Assembly: GCA_033085395.1 (NCBI GenBank)
Contig: JANQBS010000108.1
Coordinates: forward strand, 59,693-123,692
Direction: 5' to 3'
Length of the DNA: 64,000 bases
Source of the DNA: Xanthoparmelia taractica
Taxonomy: Eukaryota > Ascomycota > Lecanoromycetes > Lecanorales > Parmeliaceae
Made by a program: the position numbers and the translations under genes. The notes below the pieces were generated by a model. It searched no databases, was not told the origin of the DNA, and saw only the letters and a program-made list of their open reading frames with translations. This document shows, piece after piece, positions 22,365 to 32,724 of the stretch (position 1 is the stretch's first letter; each line of letters starts with the position of its first letter).

Positions 22365-23543
22365 ATGGCTCCGGTCATGCAAACCGATCTCCAGGATTAC
22401 CTTCCTCTTGTGGCGTCCGGAAAAGTTCGCGAAATATACGAGCTTGATCAGTCAACACTACTGTTCGTTGCTACCGACCGAATATCAGGTATGGCACGCC
22501 AAGCCACCCCGGCCTGATCCTTAATTTAATGTGTTTTTAGCCTACGACGTGGTGATGAAGAATGTACGCCAACTGTCAATCTTGCTTTTGCGCTACGGCA
22601 CGGCGAGATGACCGAGTCTAATGTTGGCACTACTAGGGTATCGAGCAAAAGGGCGCCATTCTCACGCAGCTTAGCCAATTCTGGTTCGAGTTGCTGCAGT
22701 CCAAGATCCCCTCTCTGCGCACTCACTATCTGTCCTTGGGTATCCCCAAGACCGTCCAAGAACGCTTGCCTTCCGAATTGATCACCAAACTCCAGCAACG
22801 GACCATGGTGGTCAGAAGGCTCAAAGTATTCCCAATCGAGAGCATCGTGCGAGGCTACATCACTGGATCCGCTTGGAGTTCCTATCAGAGGGATGGCACG
22901 GTCTGCGGCAGAGCTCTTACTGCAGGCCTGCAAGAGTCCGAGAGGCTGCAGCAACCCCTCTGGACCCCCAGTACTAAGGCGGAAGTCGGGGGAAAGGACG
23001 AGAACATCAGTCCTGCGGAAGGTTGGTGACTTCCGGAGCTTGGACCTAGTAGCTCCGCTTATCCATTCTGCGGACGAAGCTGACAGCTCCCCGTGACAGC
23101 GGGTAGAATTGTGGGACGAGCATATGCAGATCAAATCGAACAGCTCTCCCTGGAGCTTTACACGAAAGCCAACGCTTACGCGGCTGAGCGAGGCATCATC
23201 ATTGCAGATACCAAGTTCGAGTTTGGGGTTGACGAATCCACTACGCCAGCCGCCGTGGTTTTGATCGACGAAGTGCTCACACCTGACAGCAGCCGCTTTT
23301 GGAGTGCTGAAAAGTATGAGGTTGGCAGAGGACAGGAGTCATATGACAAGCAGTATCTGCGCGGTAGGACCAATCCGATAATTTCCCGAAGTTTGGCTAA
23401 TAGCCTGCATAGATTGGCTAGCGGAAAAGGGGCTGAAGGGTCAAGAAGGAGTGGAGATACCCAATGACGTGCTGCAGAGCACCATCGGCCGATACCAAGA
23501 GGCTTATCGAAGTATCGTAGGTAAGGGATGGGGATGCGAGTGA
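22365..23543 (+). CDS. ADE1: SAICAR synthetase (phosphoribosylaminoimidazole-succinocarboxamide synthase)
   Basis: Five exons (22365-22488, 22541-22563, 22637-23021, 23100-23363, 23413-23543) give 308 residues, the usual length of the monofunctional fungal enzyme. It joins CAIR and aspartate using ATP in purine synthesis. Visible landmarks: ASGKVREIYELDQSTLLFVA (ATP-binding entry), TDRISAYDVVMKNGI split by introns 1 and 2, RTMVVRRLKVFPIESIVRGY, TGSAWSSYQRDG, PSTKAEVGGKDENISPAE, ERGIIIADTKFEFGVDE (metal/nucleotide residues) and VLIDEVLTPDSSRFW. Exon 2 is 23 nt. The C-terminus after the last exon (RYQEAYRSIVGKGWGCE) is where I am least certain, because a GTAAGG donor-like site lies just before the stop. 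Confidence 0.95.
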
Positions 23544-23667
23544 AGAAGCGGCCGCATAGAGGCGCATTACAGGAAGGGTGTGTGTGTGAACGAATGAGAA
23601 GAGCAACATTTCCGCGCCTTCAGGATGTGTGTCAGGACTGATGCGCGTTGATGCATGAGGAGCATGA

Positions 23668-23720
23668 CCTTTTTTTTTTTTTTCTTTTTTCCTTTTTCCT
23701 TTTTCCTTTTTTTCTCTTCT
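23668..23720 (+). repeat. T-rich (pyrimidine) tract
   Basis: Near-continuous T run interrupted by single or paired C. On the minus strand it is an A tract, and it sits about 125 bp after the ADE1 stop. Poly(dA:dT) tracts of this kind exclude nucleosomes in fungi; a role here is inference. Confidence 0.6.
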
Positions 23721-24294
23721 GAAATTGACCCGTCGAATATGTATTCGATTCGGTTCCAGTGAACCGGAAGAACCTTAACTCTAATCCTGCATTCCTCTTC
23801 TCTCATTCGTCGCTCCACACACCTGTCAAATGTGTCAAAATGCATGTCACGCATTGAGCCTGAGCCTCATGAATAACCGCATTGAGGCTGCTCCGTAATA
23901 CACAACTGAAAAACAATCGCAACCTAGGCCCTCCCCGCAACACAAAAACGTCAGCATCTTCTTCTTTCTCATGTTTCATTCTCTTCGTCGTACAAGAATC
24001 AGTCACCCCAACAACAAAAAAGGCCAAACAACAATCCGCTTTCTCTATCTATTCTTTTTTCTCTCCCTCATGCTTAAAGTTACTTGTCCATCAACTTTGA
24101 CCGAATCAGAATATTCCACACCAAAGACTTACACGTCGGACAAAACTCCGCACTCCCTGTCGCAAACATCTTCACACCTCAACCCTCCCACCAAATTCTC
24201 CCTCGCGGCCTTCAATTGATCCATCATACCCATCATACCCACCTCCAATCCCACTCTGTCGGTTCCAACAGCTTGTAACGCCGCAAGCCTCTTT

Positions 24295-24309
24295 CCCCCC
24301 CCCCCCCCC
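24295..24309 (+). repeat. 15-base poly-C run
   Basis: Fifteen C in a row about 130 bp before the start of the small Cys-rich ORF. Length may vary between isolates or be a sequencing artefact. Confidence 0.7.
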
Positions 24310-24436
24310 AAACGTCCCCCTTGCTTCCCAGAACCAGCAACTCACGTCGCATCATAATCCTCGTCACGGGAAAATCCCCACAGCCCAGTCCCGACCGCCG
24401 CCCCACCACCCCCATCTTACGTCTTCTCCCTACAAC

Positions 24437-24640
24437 ATGTGCCACATTGAGAACATCCACTTCTCCTGCGGCCACCCAGAGGACACGAAATACACCATGT
24501 GCGAGTTGGCCATGGCCGAGATGAATCACGTTACCACGACCACGCAGACCACCAAGTCCTATCCGTGCGCGGCATGCTTTGCCAGGGGCGTGGAGGAAAA
24601 AGCCAAGCAAACGAGGGAGCAAAAGGGTAAAAAAAAATGA
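24437..24640 (+). CDS. Small Cys/His-rich protein, function unknown
   Basis: An ATG frame of 67 residues beginning MCHIENIHFSCGHPEDTKYT. It has a regular spread of possible zinc ligands: Cys2/His3, Cys11-Gly-His13, Cys22, and a CxxC pair (YPCAACFARG) near residue 44, then a Lys/Glu-rich tail. I recall many short filamentous-fungal proteins that open with Met-Cys and a CGH motif, so this is likely a real gene, though I cannot name the family or function. A long C/A-rich leader precedes it. There is no signal peptide. It may bind one or two zinc ions; that is inference from residue spacing. Confidence 0.55.
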   Translation: MCHIENIHFSCGHPEDTKYTMCELAMAEMNHVTTTTQTTKSYPCAACFARGVEEKAKQTREQKGKKK

Positions 24641-25094
24641 TGATTTGTGTCGGAGGAAAAAGAGTCCGGCCTGCATGCACTATAGCCGGGGTGGCCTGAC
24701 AGGAGCGCATCTTGTTCTGGGAGGGAGAAAAGGAGTCTGACCGCGGCTATTGAGAGTCTGACCGAGGATAAGTTGACTGACGCTCAGTGGCGGCTGGCCA
24801 ACATGTTTCAGAAAACACTCTGAGCAATTTGCACACAAACATTTGTAACTAATCTGGAAAGGATATTTCGGGAACGGGAAAGAGGGCTGGCGAGGAAAGG
24901 CAAAGTCAAAAAGACTCAACGGATATTAACGTGCCCTTCAGATAGTTATACAGGCAAATACTCGCTGGGAAGGAAAGCATCCTCACCAACCACCTCCGCA
25001 AGATAGAGAGAATCTAAAAATTTACCCAGAAGTGAATGCGAGCGATGTGGAACAGATCTCCCAACCCGTTTCTCCTCTCGCCCATAGAGCACGC
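24641..25094. other. intergenic, convergent 3' regions
   Basis: Between the 3' ends of the small Cys-rich ORF and the BTB gene. No gene or repeat that I can support. Confidence 0.4.
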
Positions 25095-25880
25095 TTAGGA
25101 ACTCCCGTTGGTCTTACTATGGTCGAGATCCACGTCCTCGTCTTTGATCTCAGTCATCGAGCTATGCTCTTCCACCGCACTAAACCCAACCTTCTCCCTC
25201 CCACGATCCTGGCTGACATCTCTAGCGTCGGGCACACTCCTGCCCTCCAAATGCCATTGCTGAATGCTGCGAATGATATCCACACTCAATTGCCCATTCT
25301 TCTTCAACGCGTTCTCCCAGTGCGCGGGAATGGCATCGCTCAGGGTCAAGTACCTCGCGACGCTGTTGACCATCATCTCGCGCATCGCATTGTCTTCGCT
25401 CGTGTTTGCGTAAACGTACTGCACCCGCCTCAATCCGGGGTATGTCTCATTGTTGTGGTAGAATGCGCGGACGGTCTCAACGACGTCATCGCTCAATTTC
25501 GTGATTTGGAACTGCTCGCTGAGGAAGTAGAGGTCAAGAAGCGGTCCGACGTCCTTTTCGGCCTCTGGGTAGCGCAAGGCGCGCGAATAGAGCCAGCCGA
25601 CAAAGAGCTCGAAGGGGAGGTCATCGGAGTCGGGGAGACCAAAGGTTTTGGTTTTGCTTTCGCGGTTCTCTTTGTTGTAGAAGCGGTTGCGGAAGAAGGG
25701 GGAGTGGTAGCACAGCAGCTTTTCGTGTATCGTCCAACTGGTGTTTTCGGGACCAACGTAAATGTCTACGAGGGATGTAGTGAGGAGTCTGGAATGGTCA
25801 TATTAGCGAGCTGGTGTGTTGAAACCAAAAAGAATGACGTACTCGTGAAGAGGCTTCTCGGGTTGCTCGGAGTTGGACAT
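25095..25880 (-). CDS. BTB/POZ-domain protein
   Basis: Two exons on the minus strand (25843-25880 and 25095-25788, 54-nt intron with a CTAATATGAC region before the acceptor) give 243 residues. The BTB/POZ fold starts right after the short first exon: LLTTSLVDIYVGPENTSWTI, HEKLLCYHSPFFRNRFY, LPDSDDLPFELFVGWLYSRA. A helical part follows (LDLYFLSEQFQITKLSDDVV), which is the usual fungal BTB-like arrangement without Kelch or MATH domains. Such proteins may serve as CUL3 adaptors or simply dimerise; nothing here tells which. A 296-codon frame on the plus strand is its antisense shadow. Confidence 0.88.
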
Positions 25881-26709
25881 TGTAGCGAGTTGAGAAAGCG
25901 AGATTTGGTGGGATTGGTGTAAATAGGAGAAGTGCAATACTATGATTAAAACAATATACAATGTTGAAGAGGTTTGAAGAAGAATTGAAGAAATATGACT
26001 CCGTCAAAGAGTTGAAATGGCGGGAAAGGAGAGGTTGGTTGGTTCACTTGGATGACGAGAGAAAGATGGCTGGCATCATCCCGCTTCTTAGTCGCCGAGA
26101 TTCTTCCGAGCCTCAAAGCCGTGAAAGCCTCATAAAGTCTCACAGCCGCGGACCCATGACATGATCCTTAGTTGTTACGGAGTATAGCGAGGATTAATCG
26201 ACGTTATTGGGCCTTCTACTGCAGGCACAATGGTATGTGTCGGAGAGCATAAGGTACTGATCAGCTGACAGTGTACTTCCGTACTCGTAGTACTCGTGCA
26301 TTGGACATTCGGACGATAGCTGACTTCATTGAGCCTCTCTACTATCTCTAAGGCTTCCTTACACCTCGCTTGGCCCGTTGCCCTCAGGTAATTGTATAGT
26401 GGCTTTGTGAACTGATGACGGAGATTCCAAGGCATTTGTTGTGCCTTCTCATTCTTTCTCGGATTTGCTCGCTCAACTATGTATTGGGTTCTACCATTGA
26501 CGGACAATTGCACTTGTTACGAAGACGAGATATTATCAATCCTCCTCAGCCTGCTGGACTTTGATTCTCGATATCTCTGTTGAACAGGGAGCGCCTTCTC
26601 ATTTCCATGTCTCTTTCTCAATCCGTCGTATGCCCCTTGAAGCGGAGAGAAATCCTCCCTCAAGAGCTGAAAGAGGTCATGGTGTCGAATCCGGACTAGA
26701 CTAGACACA
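25881..26709. other. gene-free stretch before the methyltransferase relic
   Basis: Promoter of the BTB gene and then unassigned sequence. The part from about 26530 may hold further decayed N-terminal sequence of the methyltransferase relic, but I could not read it with confidence. Confidence 0.35.
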
Positions 26710-27617
26710 TCGCTTTCGGGATGGCCGTAGACACCATACTTTTGGCGAGTGAGCCTACTATCTCCCTAATGACGAGGCGGAGGTGACCCGGCTAGGTGAC
26801 AAAGGTCGCCGTTTTAGAATACCCTCTCTGTTAGTGACTATCTGCGATAGGTTTGCAGCATATGACATGGCTTATGACGCTGGAAAAATGACCTCTAGCT
26901 CCCTCCAACTGCCACAAATCAAGCGCCTCAAGTGGTTTTGATGTCGGCACTGGAACATGTGTTTGGGCCGTAGACTTTGCAAAGCCGAACCCATCCTTCC
27001 GGGTGATTGGGGTCAATCTCTCGATGGTATAACCAGCTAAAGCCCTGTTCAATTGCTGATTACAACTGAAAACGCAGAGGTAGACTGGACCTTCAGTGAG
27101 CAATTCGATTTCATACATTCTCGGATGCTGTGAGGAATTCACGACTGGCCTCACTATTTCCGTCCAGGTTTGACAATCTCAAACCTGGAGGATGGCTCAA
27201 AGAACAGGAAGTACTTACTGGTTGCTGCATTTTCAATCGATGGCTCGGACGAGATTCTGCAGTCTCTGAGTGGGCAGACTTACTAATGCAAGCAGCAGAG
27301 ATGGAGGGAGTTGATGCCCGAGCTAACAATGGCTATGGTCAGCACTTGAAGGAGCAAAGTGCGTGGATATTGCGGAACGAGTCTATGAATGGCCAATTAG
27401 GGGATGGCCGGAAGCTGAGAAAGCAAAAGATATTGGCAAGATGACTAAGATTAATTTGATGAAAGGCCTAGAAGGCTTGAGCCGGCTTTTGTTGACCCAC
27501 GAGCTTGGATGGAGACGAGAACAGGTGGAGACCCTAAAAAGAGAAGTTCGCCAAGATGTCAACGATCGCAAGAAGCAATTTCACCACATTGTGTTAAAGG
27601 ATGTATGGACTCCATAA
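26710..27617 (+). pseudogene. Decayed LaeA-like SAM-dependent methyltransferase
   Basis: Pieces of the fungal LaeA/UMTA-like methyltransferase family appear in order but in different frames. They are: an N-terminal AYYLPNDEAEVTRLG near 26750 (family: LPND.xE..RLD); motif I, DVGTGTCVWAVDFAKPNPSF near 26938-26995, reached only after a one-base shift; VDWTFSEQFDFIHSRML near 27080-27130, followed by a TGA (27130-27132) where relatives have Trp; FDNLKPGGWLKEQEV at 27165-27215 in yet another frame; and a C-terminal part that shifts frame again near 27350 (CVDIAERVYEWPIRGWPEAE) and runs to the stop at 27617. At least three single-base deletions and several stops rule out a working enzyme. Intact relatives methylate unknown substrates or act in secondary-metabolite control. 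Confidence 0.75.
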
Positions 27618-28058
27618 TGTGACATACATTGGTACATGGTATTGATAAGTTTTGTTTAACAGCTCGGTGCGCGGCGTTCAAAGACCAGCTGAAGCGAGAC
27701 GGTAGAGCGGTGAGAGGACTCGTGGGCCTCATACCCACGAGCATCGACATTCAGGTCATAGTTATTGGCATTTTGCCTGCCACATTCCTTTGGAGGCTTG
27801 GATACGATCAGAGGTCTAGTCTTTGGGGAGTAATATTTGCCTCTCTCAGAGCAATGTGGTTCACTAGACTGACAAACCACACCGGGTCCACTTCCGAGAT
27901 CTCTCCTTGTTTCGTATACTCTAAAGTATTGACTTCACTGGCATATTATTGTTCCTCGGAGATATTTCTTGCATCTTACCGAAACTCATAACGACATTGT
28001 GGTCAATTCAATTTATCCTATTTTTTTGCGATAAGTCTATCATGTTCGAGACTCTTGA
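27618..28058. other. gene-free stretch between two relics
   Basis: AT-rich in its second half. No coherent frame found on either strand. Confidence 0.35.
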
Positions 28059-28541
28059 ATCACAATCGTCCGGGCTCCCAACTCCGCAGCCTTTGACGCC
28101 GAACTTCGGGAAGAAGACCGCGGAAAGACAGAAATGTCCTACAAAGCTCAGGTGCTGGACAGGCTCGCTACAGCCCGCGAACCCGAGGGCGAAAACCAAA
28201 GGGGAGGCCGCGAACCGTCAAGATATTTTCCCTATAGGGAGGTGCTTAAGCTTCATGCACGTGCCTTGGGGGTTCCAACCGTCCAGAATTGGCGTATCTG
28301 GACAAAGTGCACGAGATCAGCCTGAGAAAACGCACGAGCAAAGGAAAGGACGAGAGCAGCAAGCTTCCGCATATGGCCAAAAGCGTTGGAAAAGGTTGAC
28401 GGTTCAGCTTGGACACAGGCCGAAGGCTTTGATATGGCGTCGTTCCAGAGTCTCTCAGGCCTGGCTGTCAGTCTCACACCGCTACAGCGTCTATACGGAG
28501 TCCGCGCTGGGGGATTTTTCACACAGCACGTGGGAGGATAG
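28059..28541 (+). pseudogene. Relic of an unidentified protein-coding gene
   Basis: A coding-like stretch reads across two apparent single-base shifts. Frame one gives ITIVRAPNSAAFDAELREED and REPSRYFPYREVLKLHARAL up to about 28290. The next gives LAYLDKVHEISLRKRTSKGK and ESSKLPHMAK. The last, from about 28380, gives KVDGSAWTQAEGFDMASFQS and LSGLAVSLTPLQRLYGVRAG and stops at 28541. The charged, helical composition and smooth joining suggest a former gene, but I do not recognise the family. It lies directly beside the methyltransferase relic. Confidence 0.4.
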
Positions 28542-29187
28542 CCATGTCTGGGTTCTCTGGACCCACTTATTGAGAGGCAGGGGGCGAATGATTGTCTGGT
28601 TGTGAGGGTAGAAGTACTTCGTATAGTGGTAATGCAATCCATGTTGCTGATCCGGTTTAGTTAAGGCACGAAGTCTATTTCGATCTCGTACCTCGCGTGC
28701 AGGATCGTCGGCTGCTGACCTTTGGCTGCCCTACCGGTTGGAGTTCCAATGCTATGGGACCAATCAGCAAATGATCCGAGAAGAAAGGGCCAGACAATGC
28801 CGAGCACGTGAACATGGAAGAATCGCAAAGTACTTGAGGAAAAAGGGGTTAGTGTGGCCACTATTGGCTGGGAAAACCGGGAAATAGTTGGGGGATCCAT
28901 GCTGATGAAGTTGCCTAAATGGGAAGAGGAAAATCGATAACGCAGCAATAAGGCTTCCTGTAAATATTACCTTAGATAATTGGTACGAATATACTTTCTT
29001 TCTTACTTAATTACCTACCTATGATAAGGCGCAATGGTGAGAAGAGGGATACAAGCCACAGCTCAATGCAGAACAAAAGATGGTGAGAATAATCATCCAA
29101 TCTAGATTAGATGAGTAATTCCATCACACTCTTCCCCCTCTCTGTCTTGCTTCCCGCCCCGTCAATAATAATATTCACCTTAATAAC

Positions 29188-29216
29188 AACAAGCCTTCTG
29201 TTTAACAAGGCTTGTT
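29188..29216. repeat. perfect 10-bp inverted repeat with 9-nt loop
   Basis: AACAAGCCTT is followed after nine bases by AAGGCTTGTT. Two further ACAAGGC copies follow within 50 bp. It may be a hairpin or the end of a small element; no target-site duplication was identified. Confidence 0.5.
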
Positions 29217-29780
29217 TTGTTGACAAGGCTACAAGTCCCCAAGGCGACAAGGCAACTTCGTACAGGGTACCTTGTATTTTACCCTAATTCGTTATGCGCT
29301 AAAAGTACTTTCGACATCCTTCCTCCCGCCCTCATTTCCTTTTCCATCTGGTGATCCAATCGCTATCCAACCTTGAGCCATATTCCATCCCCATTCATCC
29401 CGTATCACCTGCAGCCCACTAAGCGACCCTCTCTCGCCACGACATGCCTCTTCGCTACCATATCCCAGCGATCCAAAGCCACCTCTTGACTCTTGTGTAT
29501 AGCTTCACCATGTGGCTACCCTGGATCCTTAGTCCAGCTCTCCACAATCCTTGTTCTATCCGCCCAAAGGTCTAGTCTTTTGCTCCCGCCTCGCTGACCA
29601 CGAGACTCGGCCCTCTCTTCTCTTCTTATTGCCTGTTCTAGCTTCCGTGTTGTTCGAGCTCAGCATTTGTGGCTGCCCACAAGCTTGCGCCGTTCTCCAA
29701 GACAGAGAAACAAGCACGACTGGAACATGTCTAGACGGACGGCTCCCTGTTGGGATGGCTACCACGCATGCTTCGAAAAA

Positions 29781-29788
29781 GTATAAAG
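29781..29788 (+). promoter_or_regulatory. TATA-like box of the PAN-domain gene
   Basis: GTATAAAG lies about 165 bp before the start codon of the secreted PAN-domain protein. Distance allows a leader of about 100-130 nt. Inferred from sequence only. Confidence 0.35.
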
Positions 29789-29953
29789 ACATGCACATTT
29801 CCTCTCATCTCACGCTCATCATCCAAGCATCCCAGGCAATCCCATCAAAGACACATTCCTCAGACCTTCAAACATCGGCTTTTCGCAAGCATTCAACTCT
29901 TGTTCCAGACACATTTCTAAGACCTTTGAGTTTGACTCTCTTTCCTCGTGATC

Positions 29954-32264
29954 ATGCATACTACACTCTGTATTGCTGCTCTTGTAGGCGTGGCCTACTC
30001 GGCCCCTCAAATGATCCCTCTCGACAGTATTGCGGATTACCCTGCACCGGAGTTGGTCAAGGCACCCCTCAACGTTGAGACGGACATCCCACCAGATGCC
30101 CCTGCCGATGCTATTGTTCCGCTCCAGAGCACACCAGCAAAGAAGCGAGACCTTGAGGTGGAAAAGCGAGATGGCGATTGCTCGCCTTACCCAACCGGGT
30201 CCGGACCCGTTCCAAGCCCAGATACCCCTGAAGCTTTCCAGGCGGATCCTGACTTTGCGGTTTGTCTTTTGCTACTGAAGAACATCTACCGAACAACCAT
30301 TCTAATATCATATCACTAGGCTATGGCCCAGAATGCTCCGACTCCGGATGGATATACCTCGGTTTTCACCAACCTCAGCGCATCCCTCTCGGCTTCCAAT
30401 TACATGGGTCTCTACACGCTTAGTAGCTACGATACCCTGACATGCGCTTCAAAATGTGATCGAGCAGCTGGTTGTGAGGCTTTCAACGTGTACCTCGAAC
30501 GAGACCCCACTGTGGACGCCAACGCAGTGAACTGCCCTAACCCGCCAAGCACGACCAACTACAGATGCACTCTATGGGGCGCTCCGGTGGTCCCAGAAGA
30601 GGCGACCAACTCAGGGCAGTACCGTGACTCATTCCACGTTGTCATCGCTGGCTCAAACGGTTGGTGTTCCTCTCACAATGATGTTGCATCCTTCTAAAAC
30701 TTTATAAACAGCGTACAACAAAGTTTCTCCACCACCTGCCATCAGCAGTTATGTCGGTCCTCAGGAACTTGGCGGCGCGATCAATGCTCCACCAGCCTCT
30801 GGCAGCTACATGGGCTACCAATACTTTCCCTTCAGCCAAAGCCAAGGTTATGACCCGCAGACGTGCGCGGATGCCTGCGACGCTCAGACAACTTACGATA
30901 GCCAGCACCCAGCAGCTGACGGCAGCTTCATGTCATGCGTACGTGTTCAATGCCACTGTTTCAAAACTCGTCCGATAAATTTATCTTGTACTAATCTTCT
31001 GCAGGTATTCTTCAATGCCTACGTTCTCTCTAAGAACGCTATCCCACAAGGTCTCTATTGTTCCATGTACAATAAGACCTGGGATCCCTCGTACGGCACA
31101 AACTACGGCCAGTACCGTGGGTCTGACCGTTATACCGTGTCAGAATCCTACAGCTACACCAAGAGCTCGTAAGTAGCTGGTCGATCTGAAGTCGCTTTGT
31201 CTCTTCTTGCGGAGGTGTTGGTGGACATTATATAATTGTAATCGATATATCTGAATGAAATTTATGTTGCCCTTTATCCAAAAGTAGAAAGAAAGAAAGA
31301 ACATCTCTTGGATTTCAATGATTACGTGTGGCCACAATTGAAGTTTGAGCTGATGTGTCGGTTCTACGTCCAGTTATTCTGGTCAACTACCGCCGATAGG
31401 GTCGGTTTATACCCCAAATCCATTACCACCGGCGACCTCTGCAGTCTCTTCAGTGTCGTCGTCCGCCAAACCCATCTCATCTACGTCTTCGACGCAGCCC
31501 TCGTCGCCCGTCACTGTGGCATCCTCCCAAGCGTCCTCCTCAGCTTCGACACCCGCTTCCTCACAAACATCACCAGCAACCTCTTCATCCGCCGCCCCGA
31601 CCGCCTCAGCCACGAGCCCTTCTTCCTGCAACCCCCCCTCAACCTACGGCACCGTCGTCAACGGGGACTTCGAATGCGGTCTCCCGCCCTGGATCGCCGA
31701 GGACAAAACCAACACCGCCCACTCCCTCACCTCCCCCGGCTACAACTCCAACACCGCCTACGAATTCAAGCAAAACGGCCCCGTGGACCCGGACACGGAT
31801 ATGCATCCCGCCAGCCTGAACCAGGACTTGTATCTCGAAACGGGCGCCTCGTATCAGCTGACCTATTACACTTATTTCGACGTGTGCACGCAGCAGGAAG
31901 GGTTCGTGGGGCTCATGCTGAATCATGCGGCGGTTGCGACGACGGATGCGTGCGATAAGCCGACGGGGACGTTTCAGCTTAATGAGTATACGTTTACGCC
32001 GACGCAGAGTCCGTGGAATATACGGTTTGAGTTTATTACGGGGGAGCCGGATGCGGTTATGAAGGTTGATATGGGTGTGTATCACTTCTTTTTTTTATTC
32101 TGTTTTTTTGAGCTTCGGATGACTCTTCTGCGTCTTCGTCTTCGCCTTCTTCTTCGGGATCATCCATTGATGGCCACTGCGTACTATCCCCCTTTTCCAC
32201 TGACACTGTCTCGAAGAAGGAGCTGATTCTGAATTCCTTTACAGTGTCCGTGACGCAGGTTTGA
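29954..32264 (+). CDS. Secreted protein: two PAN/apple-like domains, Ser/Thr linker, carbohydrate-binding-like C-terminus
   Basis: Six exons (29954-30259, 30320-30659, 30712-30938, 31005-31168, 31374-32074, 32245-32264) give 585 residues. MHTTLCIAALVGVAYSAP is a signal peptide. Two KR sites (PAKKRDLEVEKRDGDC) suggest Kex2 processing of a propeptide. Two related cysteine-rich PAN/apple-like units follow: SNYMGLYTLSSYDTLTCASK … CEAFNVYLERDP, and GSYMGYQYFPFSQSQGYDPQ … TCADACD with NAYVLSKNAIPQGLYCSMYN. A Ser/Thr/Ala-rich, probably O-glycosylated linker comes next, then a beta-sandwich-like module (YGTVVNGDFECGLPPWIAED, YLETGASYQLTYYTYFDVCT, PWNIRFEFITGEPDAVMKVD) as in CBM4_9-like domains. Exons 4 and 5 join only through a 205-nt intron whose donor overlaps an in-frame TAA; the phase fits exactly. 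If that intron is wrong, there are two genes, but the second half has no start or signal peptide. Confidence 0.75.
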
Positions 32265-32724
32265 GGTTCCGGTTCTGTTTCAAAAGGCAAAGAGAGAGAT
32301 TGGTACGAGTACGGGTATATAGTACGGACGGACGAGACTGATACATGAGGTAGGATAGGATAAGTCGACGAGCGGTGGTGGTATGATGTTACAAGTACGA
32401 AAGGGTTAAGTAAATAACCGCTTGGGGATAATGGGATTGTGGGGTAATCTCTAGTATACGGTAAAGAAGGGGTCGATGTTTGGAGAAGTTAAACACAAAA
32501 GCTGACTGTAATTTTATTGTACTGGATAATGGGGTTTAATGTATTTGTGGGTTTGAAGGATCTTGATTCGTTAATGCTCATGCTCATGGTCATGGTTACA
32601 TTCGGGACACGCCAGGCAAGATGCCAAAAGAGTGGTGGTTGGAGTTGCTGATGCTGCTTTTGTGTAATCTAGAGGTTTTCCGACATTTTAATCGCTACTT
32701 CTTTCATGGCGCCTCGCCTGACGT
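32265..32724. other. intergenic, convergent 3' regions
   Basis: Between the stop of the PAN-domain gene and the stop of the SelO gene. It contains only UTR-like sequence; an ATG frame starting 32621 is antisense to the SelO gene. Confidence 0.45.

Larger units (their letters stand above)
23544..24436. other. intergenic with homopolymer tracts
   Basis: 3' region of the SAICAR synthetase gene followed by the leader of the small Cys-rich ORF. It holds a long T-rich tract and a 15-base C run (listed separately). From about 23,880 the strand is C/T/A-rich, like a long fungal 5' leader. Confidence 0.45.
28542..29953. other. 1.4-kb intergenic region before the PAN gene
   Basis: An AT-rich part at about 28960-29240 includes a 10-bp inverted repeat and several ACAAGGC copies. 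A TATA-like box near 29781 precedes the secreted-protein gene. A long ATG-less C/T-rich leader is likely from about 29800. Confidence 0.45.

Noticed and set aside
25032..25922. 296-codon ORF on the plus strand
   Set aside because: It is antisense to the BTB gene, whose domain and splice join are clear on the minus strand.
27949..28605. 218-codon plus-strand ORF
   Set aside because: Basic/Trp-rich frame that overlaps the more protein-like relic in another frame; no domain recognised.
31005..31172. End of the PAN gene at the TAA at 31170
   Set aside because: A strong GTAAGT donor overlaps the stop and splicing restores phase with the downstream module, which lacks its own start; kept as an alternative only.
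31308..31958. 216-codon plus-strand ORF in the PAN gene
   Set aside because: Arg/His-rich alternative frame of the exon that encodes the Ser/Thr linker and CBM-like module.
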